A stretch of DNA of 64,000 bases from Clostridia bacterium (GTDB taxonomy: Bacteria > Bacillota > Clostridia > Christensenellales > UBA1242), in the NCBI GenBank assembly GCA_017399265.1, contig JAFQDL010000004.1, forward strand, positions 1-64,000, written 5' to 3'. The notes under the pieces were generated by a model that had not been told where the DNA came from, ran no database searches, and saw only the letters and a list, made by a program, of their open reading frames with translations. Made by a program: the position numbers and the translations under genes. Shown here piece by piece: positions 57,995-64,000 of this stretch. Numbering within the stretch: position 1 is the first letter of the stretch; each line of letters starts with the position of its first letter.

Positions 57995-59920
57995 ATGAAA
58001 AGCGAAAAGAAAGTTTTTTATTTCAATACAGCATTTTTTGATATGATGCTATTATTTGATATATTGTATTTATGTTTTAAGACGCCATATGTGTTTAAAA
58101 CGATATCTAGTCTTATTTTTGTAATAGGTGGCTTAGTTAATTTTATATTTTTATTAAAAGCAGGAGCAAAAAATAAAGGATATAAGAGATTTGCTGTTTT
58201 TATGCTTATAGGTTTAGTGTTTGCTATGATAGGTGATATTTTGCTTATAGAGTCACACACCTTTATTATAGGAGCGGCAAGTTTTGCGATAGGACATGCA
58301 TTATTCTTTGTTGGATATTTAAATTTAAATAAGTTTAATTTGAGAGATTTGGTTTGTTCTTTATGCTTATTTGCAATGTGTATGTTGGTGATTACATTAT
58401 ATGATGGATTTGTATTCGAAGGTATAATGTTATACGTAGTTATTGCATATGCTTTAATTATAAGCTTAATGCTTGGTAAAAGTTTTAGTAATCTCTTTGT
58501 TAAAAACATTAGTTTAAGTTCTAGAATAATAATATTTATAGGTAGTTTAATGTTCTTCTTATCTGATATGTGTTTATTATTCTATATATTTGGTGGTGCT
58601 GCTAAAATATTCGATGTTTTCTGCTTATTATTATATTATCCAGCAGAATTTGTTTTAGCAAATTCAATATTCTATGCCGCTGCTAAGCGGACAGACGAAA
58701 TGCCAATGTTTAAGCAAATATATTGTAGATTATTTCAGTTTATTTTTAGGCTTGCGTTACCTATTCTTCCTTATAGAGAACCAGAACTTTTAACTTCTGT
58801 AAAAGAAATAAAAAAGATTTTGAAGGAAAAACAGATTTGTTCTGTTTTGCTTGTAACGGATAAGGGTATCAGGAGCTTTGGGTTAACAACAGAATTAGAA
58901 AATGATTTGAAAAATTCAAAAATTAAATTGGCTGTATTTGATGAGGTTGTACCTAATCCAACTATAACTAATATTGAAGATGGACTAAAAATATATAAAG
59001 AAAAGAATTGCCAAGCTATTATTGCATTTGGTGGCGGATCTGTAATGGATTGCGCTAAAATCATTGGTGCAAGGGTTGTAAAACCAAACCAGCCAGTAAG
59101 AAAAATGAAAGGTCTTCTAAAAATTTTAAAGAAATTACCATTGTTATTTGCAGTGCCTACAACTGCAGGTACTGGCAGTGAAACAACATTAGCTGCTGTT
59201 ATAACAGATGATAAAACACATCACAAATATCCAATCAATGATTTTTGTTTAATTCCAAAGTATGCAGTGCTTGATTATAAAACAACACTAAATTTGCCTC
59301 AAGGATTAACATCTACAACTGGTCTTGATGCATTAACTCATGCGGTGGAGGCTTATATAGGAAGAAGTACAACTAAATATACTAGACTAAAAGCGGAAAG
59401 TGCAATTAAGCTAATACATGGTAATTTGTTAGAATGTTATACTAATGGCAAGAATGCGAAAGCCAGAGAGAATATGCTTATTGCGTCTTATGACGCGGGT
59501 ATTGCATTTACTAGGTCATATGTAGGTTATGTGCATGCAGTAGCTCATTCTTTGGGTGGTAAATATGGTGTGCCTCATGGACTTGCAAATGCAGTTATTC
59601 TTCCTTATTTCTTAGAATTTTATGAGCATAAGATTTATAAAAAATTAGCAAAATTATCTTATATGTTAAACTTGGCATCAAATGAAGAAAATAAGAAAGT
59701 TGCAAGTGGTAAATTTATAGATTGGATAAAATCATTAAATGAAAAGATGAATATACCTACAAACATCAAAGAATTGAAAGTGGAGGATATTTCAGAATTG
59801 GCAGTTAAGGCTGACAAAGAGGGTAATCCTTTATATCCTGTACCAATTTTATTAAGTGCAAAACAATTGGAGCAAATGTATAAAAATTTGTTGCCTAATA
59901 GTGAGGCAGTAAAGGAGTAG
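57995..59920 (+). CDS. Fusion of YhhN lysoplasmalogenase and iron-containing alcohol dehydrogenase
   Basis: One 641-residue polypeptide. Residues about 1-230 hold about eight membrane helices with the YhhN/TMEM86 pattern: GLVFAMIGDILL (Asp81), SFAIGHALFFVGYL (His101) and LSDMCLLFYIF (Asp191). Residues about 262-641 are a complete iron-type alcohol dehydrogenase: GGGSVMDCAK for NAD(P), PTTAGTGSE, and metal ligands Asp445 and His449 (GLDALTHAVEAY), His514 and His528 (VHAVAHSLGGKYGVPHGLANA in part). YhhN enzymes cleave the vinyl ether of lysoplasmalogen and release a fatty aldehyde; the dehydrogenase could reduce it at once. No stop or frameshift divides the halves. The coupled reaction is inference; the domain fusion is seen directly. 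Confidence 0.88.
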   Translation: MKSEKKVFYFNTAFFDMMLLFDILYLCFKTPYVFKTISSLIFVIGGLVNFIFLLKAGAKNKGYKRFAVFMLIGLVFAMIGDILLIESHTFIIGAASFAIGHALFFVGYLNLNKFNLRDLVCSLCLFAMCMLVITLYDGFVFEGIMLYVVIAYALIISLMLGKSFSNLFVKNISLSSRIIIFIGSLMFFLSDMCLLFYIFGGAAKIFDVFCLLLYYPAEFVLANSIFYAAAKRTDEMPMFKQIYCRLFQFIFRLALPILPYREPELLTSVKEIKKILKEKQICSVLLVTDKGIRSFGLTTELENDLKNSKIKLAVFDEVVPNPTITNIEDGLKIYKEKNCQAIIAFGGGSVMDCAKIIGARVVKPNQPVRKMKGLLKILKKLPLLFAVPTTAGTGSETTLAAVITDDKTHHKYPINDFCLIPKYAVLDYKTTLNLPQGLTSTTGLDALTHAVEAYIGRSTTKYTRLKAESAIKLIHGNLLECYTNGKNAKARENMLIASYDAGIAFTRSYVGYVHAVAHSLGGKYGVPHGLANAVILPYFLEFYEHKIYKKLAKLSYMLNLASNEENKKVASGKFIDWIKSLNEKMNIPTNIKELKVEDISELAVKADKEGNPLYPVPILLSAKQLEQMYKNLLPNSEAVKE

Positions 59921-59922
59921 TT

Positions 59923-60459
59923 ATGAAATATGTAATTGCATCAGATATACATGGTTCTAAGTACTATGCAAATTTGTTAAACTTAGCTATTTTAAGAGAA
60001 AATGCCGATAAAGTGATATTGCTTGGTGATCTTTATTATCATGGGCCTAGAAATGCGTTGCCTAGAGATTACGATCCAATGCAAGTGTGTGAGATATTAA
60101 ATTCAATGAAAGAAAAGACAATCGCTACTAGAGGTAATTGCGATGCGGAAGTTGATATAAAAATATCTGATTTTGAGTTTAAAGAATTTATACAACTAGA
60201 CTATTATGGTAAGAAAATATTTCTTAGTCATGGTCAAAATTATAATATAAAGAATTTTCCTGATTGTGATTTTGATATAATGATTTATGGACATAAACAC
60301 ACTGGATTTGTAAAGCAGGTCAATGATAAGATTATAATAAATTGTGGTTCAGTTTCAATCCCTAAAGATGATACTACTAATAGTTACATTTTGATAGATA
60401 ATGGCGTAATTTATTTAAAATCATTAGATGGCAAAGTAATACAATCTGTAAATGTTTAA
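59923..60459 (+). CDS. yfcE: YfcE/MJ0936-type metallophosphoesterase
   Basis: A 178-residue calcineurin-like phosphodiesterase. The metal-binding series is complete: SDIHGS, LLGDLYYHGPR, ATRGNCDAE, FLSHGQNY and IYGHKHTGF, followed by NCGSVSIPKD. YfcE enzymes cleave phosphodiesters in vitro; the natural substrate is uncertain. The ATG lies two bases after the fusion gene, so they form an operon; a role in handling the lysophospholipid head group is possible but unsupported by the sequence alone. Confidence 0.9.
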   Translation: MKYVIASDIHGSKYYANLLNLAILRENADKVILLGDLYYHGPRNALPRDYDPMQVCEILNSMKEKTIATRGNCDAEVDIKISDFEFKEFIQLDYYGKKIFLSHGQNYNIKNFPDCDFDIMIYGHKHTGFVKQVNDKIIINCGSVSIPKDDTTNSYILIDNGVIYLKSLDGKVIQSVNV

Positions 60460-60465
60460 TAGTTA

Positions 60466-60495
60466 AAAAATGAGGCAGCCTAGCCTCTTTTTTTA
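60466..60495 (+). terminator. Terminator after the phosphodiesterase gene
   Basis: GAGGC and GCCTC pair around AGCCTA with flanking A and T runs (60472-60487, then Ts). Confidence 0.7.
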
Positions 60496-60578
60496 TGTTT
60501 GTTAGTCAATCTATTTAGATTTTTTATTATTAAGTTATATAAAAGTATATAATATTCATTATATAGACTTCAATTTGT

Positions 60579-60607
60579 TTGACATGAAAATCAGAGAAAA
60601 GTACAAT
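60579..60607 (+). promoter_or_regulatory. Promoter of the LRR surface-protein gene
   Basis: A perfect TTGACA (60579-60584), 17 bases, TACAAT (60602-60607), about 48 bases before the ATG at 60655. Confidence 0.7.
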
Positions 60608-60654
60608 ATGATGTAGATGTATTTGTGTTATCATAACGAAATAAGAGGTTAAGT

Positions 60655-63369
60655 ATGAGTATGAAGAAAAAGGTTATAATCATATCGCTAATATTTGGTA
60701 CAATTATACTAGGTCTTGTTGCAACAATTGTAACAGTTCTTGTTTCTATGTTCTCTGGCATGAGTGCTAATATCAAAGTGGGTTATATGGCAAAAAATGT
60801 AGATGCAAATGTTACCGCTAGATATTGGACAGGTGGTAGTGGCTGGAAAATATTGGGAACTGAAGATGGTTTAACTTTTAATAGTAGTTCAAATAACGTA
60901 TCTGGTGAATTAAATCAGTTGGAAGAAGAAATAAAATTAGAAGACGATAACAATAGAATAGTATTCGAATACGCTTTTAATAACCTTTCAGAAAGCATAC
61001 ATCTTAATTTGGATTTAATAACTAAGCCTACTGCTACAAATATGGATGTTACATATTACGTAAGCCCAGCACAACTTAATGCAGTGTCTACTATTAATCC
61101 ACCAGAGACATTAGATGCTTGGACATCAAGAACCATAGAGGCTGGGGATACTGATGGAGCATATGTATATATTGTGGTAGAGGCAATAGATGGTGTTAGG
61201 AATGCAAGTTTTAAAGGTGAATTTGAGTGGGCATTGGAAGTTCCTAATGAATGTGCAGTTGTTTATGATATGGAAGGTGTAAGCAATTATTCAGAGTTTA
61301 CTGGTAATGAAATTACTTTAAAGGGTTTGCCATATACTACAGTGAATACAGTTCCTAAATATTATGCATCTGGTTATTCATTTGCTGGCTGGTATACAGA
61401 TGAAGCTAGAACTAATTTATTTGTAGATCAAACAATTGTTGATGAGAACATGACACTATATCCATTGTTTTATACTGGGAATGTTCAAATTACAGAAGAA
61501 GACTACAGCGAAGAATTAGGCGGCTATGTCGTAAATGATTTGGCCGCGGTTACAACTAATTCAGTCACTATTAGAGGTGGTGCGAATAGTATAAAGGCTG
61601 CTCCAGAGAACTCTATTGTAATTCCTGACGAAATAACTATTAATGGGGTAACAGAACCAGTAGTTGCTATGTTTAATTGCACAGATGAAAGTGATCCTAA
61701 CTATAACAAAGGTATATTAGACAAAGATGGTGGTGTAAATGCTTTGTATATAGGGAATAATGTAAAGACTATTCCTAGTCGTATAAGTGGAGTTACTTCT
61801 GATGATGTTACTAATGGAACATATAATGAAAACTTACAAACAATATATTTAGGAAAATCTTTAACAAGCATTCCATCTCAAGCATTTATTGGCTGTACAG
61901 AATTGACTTCTGATATAGTTATTCCAGAATCTTGTTTATTTATTGGTAAAAGTGCATTTGCAAAGTGTGTTAAAGTTAGTAATGTCGTTTTACATGATAA
62001 TATTCAAGAAATTCAATCTGTTGCATTTAGAGAAACGGGTATTGTGGAAATAGTTTGGCCTAAAAATTTGACAAAAATAGAGGATTCAGTATTTTATCAA
62101 TGTGTTAACATTATTAATATAGTTGTGCCAGAAAATGTAACAATAATAGGCAATAGTACATTTGCATTTTGTGAAAGTTTAATATCTGTCTTTTTTGAAG
62201 GTGAGAGTAAATTACAAATAATCGATGATGGTGCATTTGCTATATGTCTTAATTTGTCACAAATAGATATACCTAAAACTGTTATAAGTTTAGGTGATGA
62301 AGCAGGTACTATTGGTTGTACATTTAAAAACACCAGTATTGAGAATATTGTTGTACCTGAAGGAGTAACATATATACCAAAAGAATGTTTTTCATATAAT
62401 AGCAAGTTGAAAAGTGTTGTTTTAGGAGAGAATGTGCAGATTGTGGGTGAGCAAGCTTTTTCGAGATGTACTTTACTTGAAAATATGGAAATACCAGACA
62501 CTGTAACGACTATAGGTGCATATGCATTTTATTTTTGTTCAGCTTTAAAATCAATTGAAATATCAGATGGGGTATCTTCTATAGGTACTTATGCATTTAA
62601 TAGTTGTACAGCTTTAGAAAGTATAAAAATACCAGAAAGTGTGACGATTCTTGAAAACAATACCTTTTATGGTTGTTCAAATTTGGAAAGTGTGAAATTG
62701 CCTGCTAATTTATTGAAAATAAATCAGCAAGTATTTAGGAATTGTACTTCTTTGACATCTATTGAATTTCCTAGTACTGTAACTTTGGTTGATGCAAGAG
62801 CATTTGAGAATACCAATCTTATTAGTCTTCACATTCCTGCTGCATTGACTAATATAGCAGCTACTGCATTTATGAGTATTCCAAATCTTGCATATATTAC
62901 AGTCGAAGAGGGAAATGCAAAATGGGAAGATAGAGGTTGTAACTCAATAGTAGAAAAATCTTCTAATCAATTAAGGGTTGGGTCTTTAAATACAGTTGTT
63001 GTAGATAGTATAAAATCTATAGGAAACTATGCATTTATGGGAAGATCTGGTTTAACGAGTATTCAGTTGCATAATAAGTTGAATTCAATTGGCGATGGCG
63101 CTTTTAGTGGAAGCGGTATAACGGAAATAGTTATACCAGCTAGTGTTACTATAATACATAGACAAGCATTTCAGTCATGTTCCAAATTAACTAAGGTAAC
63201 ATTTGAGGATACTAATAATTGGATATCTAATACTGTTTATGCTGAAGTCGTTGCAGGTAATGGTACGGCTATTGATGTGTCAGATCCGGTATTGAACGCA
63301 AAAAATTTCAGAAACATGTCAGGTTATGGAGCATGGAAAAATTTATATATACGTAAAATTACCGCTTAG
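60655..63369 (+). CDS. BspA-type LRR surface protein with an InlB-like B repeat
   Basis: A 904-residue protein with an N-terminal basic segment and one hydrophobic helix (about 8-32). Residues about 35-200 are a beta-rich domain. One Listeria/Bacteroides-type B repeat (about 225-270) has YASGYSFAGWYTDEARTNLF. About fifteen LRR_5 units (about 300-870) follow with the pattern I-x-x-G-x-x-A-F-x-x-C-x-x-L-x-x-I-x-I-P. No LPXTG or C-terminal anchor is present, so the N-terminal helix is either an anchor or an uncleaved signal. It is probably displayed on the cell surface for binding, as for BspA-like proteins of gut bacteria. It is a single-gene unit. Confidence 0.82.
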   Translation: MSMKKKVIIISLIFGTIILGLVATIVTVLVSMFSGMSANIKVGYMAKNVDANVTARYWTGGSGWKILGTEDGLTFNSSSNNVSGELNQLEEEIKLEDDNNRIVFEYAFNNLSESIHLNLDLITKPTATNMDVTYYVSPAQLNAVSTINPPETLDAWTSRTIEAGDTDGAYVYIVVEAIDGVRNASFKGEFEWALEVPNECAVVYDMEGVSNYSEFTGNEITLKGLPYTTVNTVPKYYASGYSFAGWYTDEARTNLFVDQTIVDENMTLYPLFYTGNVQITEEDYSEELGGYVVNDLAAVTTNSVTIRGGANSIKAAPENSIVIPDEITINGVTEPVVAMFNCTDESDPNYNKGILDKDGGVNALYIGNNVKTIPSRISGVTSDDVTNGTYNENLQTIYLGKSLTSIPSQAFIGCTELTSDIVIPESCLFIGKSAFAKCVKVSNVVLHDNIQEIQSVAFRETGIVEIVWPKNLTKIEDSVFYQCVNIINIVVPENVTIIGNSTFAFCESLISVFFEGESKLQIIDDGAFAICLNLSQIDIPKTVISLGDEAGTIGCTFKNTSIENIVVPEGVTYIPKECFSYNSKLKSVVLGENVQIVGEQAFSRCTLLENMEIPDTVTTIGAYAFYFCSALKSIEISDGVSSIGTYAFNSCTALESIKIPESVTILENNTFYGCSNLESVKLPANLLKINQQVFRNCTSLTSIEFPSTVTLVDARAFENTNLISLHIPAALTNIAATAFMSIPNLAYITVEEGNAKWEDRGCNSIVEKSSNQLRVGSLNTVVVDSIKSIGNYAFMGRSGLTSIQLHNKLNSIGDGAFSGSGITEIVIPASVTIIHRQAFQSCSKLTKVTFEDTNNWISNTVYAEVVAGNGTAIDVSDPVLNAKNFRNMSGYGAWKNLYIRKITA

Positions 63370-63390
63370 GAATTTTTAATTAAATACAGA

Positions 63391-63424
63391 AGATCTTACA
63401 ATCGTTGTAAGTTCTTTTTTTATA
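63391..63424 (+). terminator. Terminator after the LRR surface-protein gene
   Basis: CTTACAA and TTGTAAG pair around TCG, with AGA/TCT extending the stem after one mismatch, followed by a T run. Confidence 0.8.
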
Positions 63425-63510
63425 TATAATATATTATATTACGAGATAACTTTATAAATATTGGCTTTTTAAATTTTTTTAAAAATTTATAAAATTTAGT
63501 CATAAAAGTG

Positions 63511-63539
63511 TTGACAATTGGATATAATATGCATATAAT
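63511..63539 (+). promoter_or_regulatory. Heat-shock operon promoter (hrcA)
   Basis: A perfect TTGACA (63511-63516), 17 bases, perfect TATAAT (63534-63539), immediately followed by the CIRCE operator. Confidence 0.85.
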
Positions 63540-63543
63540 TGTA

Positions 63544-63570
63544 TTAGCACTGAAAGGTAAAGAGTGCTAA
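63544..63570. promoter_or_regulatory. CIRCE operator for HrcA
   Basis: TTAGCACTG, nine bases, GAGTGCTAA: a CIRCE element with one mismatch in the left arm. An extra half-site, AAGTGCTAA, lies at 63585-63593. HrcA binds CIRCE to repress hrcA-grpE-dnaK-dnaJ; the position just downstream of the promoter fits autorepression. Confidence 0.93.
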
Positions 63571-63607
63571 CAATTAAAAATTTTAAGTGCTAAAAAGGAA
63601 TAAGTCT

Positions 63608-64000
63608 TTGGGAAAAGAACATAGTTTAACGGAATTTAAGCTGAATGAACGAAAAAGCCAACTGTTACTTAGTGCGGTAGAAAATTATATTGAGAATGCA
63701 TCTCCTATAACAAGTGAGAGGGTTCAGAACAATATATTTACAACACTTTCTTCGGCGACGCTTAGAAATGAACTTAATGCGTTAGAGGAAATGGGGTATT
63801 TGAGGCAGTTATATACCAGTGGTGGTAGAGTTCCAACAACTAAGGCGTACAGGTATTATGTAGATAGTATACTTAATAATGGTGCTTTAGATGAGAGTAA
63901 AATTGAAATTGTGCAAGATAAGTTTAAGAAACGAACTTCCAATCTAAAGGAATTGTTGGATAGTATATCAGAAAAGGTTAGTGAGATATTGGAATATCCT
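63608..64000 (+). CDS. hrcA: Heat-inducible transcription repressor HrcA (partial)
   Basis: The gene starts at TTG 63608 behind AAGGAATAA and runs off the window after about 131 codons. The N-terminal winged helix reads LNERKSQLLLSAVENYIENA, then SPITSERV and LSSATLRNELNALEEMGYL, followed by SGGRVPTTKAYRYYVD, the strongest HrcA signature. HrcA represses class I heat-shock genes and is activated by GroEL. CIRCE upstream confirms the identity. GrpE and DnaK genes would be expected beyond the window. Confidence 0.94.
   Translation, partial: MGKEHSLTEFKLNERKSQLLLSAVENYIENASPITSERVQNNIFTTLSSATLRNELNALEEMGYLRQLYTSGGRVPTTKAYRYYVDSILNNGALDESKIEIVQDKFKKRTSNLKELLDSISEKVSEILEYP

Noticed and set aside
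58018..58509. 163-codon antisense frame opposite the YhhN domain
   Set aside because: It is explained by the hydrophobic codon pattern of the real gene; no start signal.

Overview
The window is about 64 kb of very AT-rich chromosome from a low-GC, Gram-positive, endospore-forming lineage, most likely an uncultured anaerobic member of the Clostridia. The evidence is a complete spoIIIAA-AH operon, AhrC/ArgR, HrcA with a CIRCE operator, Asp23, DUF1292, YlxR/YlxQ between nusA and infB, BspA-type leucine-rich-repeat proteins, and many TTG starts behind strong Shine-Dalgarno sites. Species cannot be read from the sequence. Almost every gene lies on the + strand in tightly spaced operons; the few minus-strand genes stand out as accessory or separately regulated.

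Layout. 1-408: a tetranucleotide repeat beside a GC-rich, three-armed inverted-repeat element, then a promoter. 409-3957: a large anchored surface protein. 4410-10317: a three-gene operon led by a VirB6/TrbL-like polytopic membrane protein with no other secretion genes around it. 10574-17947: plsX-rnc-smc-ftsY, then secG-ruvX-DUF1292. 18173-23262: frr, uppS-cdsA-rseP and a PolC-derived protein that keeps the N-terminal, OB and exonuclease parts but has no PHP or polymerase. 23304-27203: two reversed paralogous LRR genes exactly where synteny would place the rest of polC. 27432-35140: rimP-nusA-rnpM-ylxQ-infB-rbfA-nrnA-truB-nfo. 35296-39835: the spoIIIA operon, with a SpoIIIAF reduced to its two membrane helices. 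39957-41845: an insulated pair of unknown genes, the second resembling a zeta-type kinase with a damaged P-loop. 41989-45944: asp23, nusB-xseA-xseB, proS. 46334-48604: argR and recN. 49513-55723: pyrimidine-nucleoside phosphorylase, tsaE-tsaB-rimI, an alpha/beta hydrolase, a membrane-anchored Mur ligase and a D-Ala-D-Ala ligase. 55756-57765, minus strand: a degenerate Nudix protein, a 176-bp tandem repeat array abutting the tmRNA gene, ssrA and smpB. 57995-60459: a one-polypeptide fusion of a YhhN lysoplasmalogenase and an iron-type alcohol dehydrogenase, plus a YfcE-like phosphodiesterase. 60655-63369: an LRR surface protein. 63511-64000: promoter, CIRCE and the start of hrcA.

The housekeeping genes cover phospholipid and wall precursor synthesis, RNA processing, translation initiation and recycling, chromosome segregation, SRP targeting and sporulation. 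The most unusual items are the lysoplasmalogenase-alcohol dehydrogenase fusion (aldehyde release and reduction in one membrane enzyme), the polymerase-less PolC, the orphan VirB6-like operon, the terminator-bearing repeat array behind ssrA, and the LRR twins sharing an almost identical 146-bp 5' block. Family assignments come from motifs and synteny read by eye; no database search was run.
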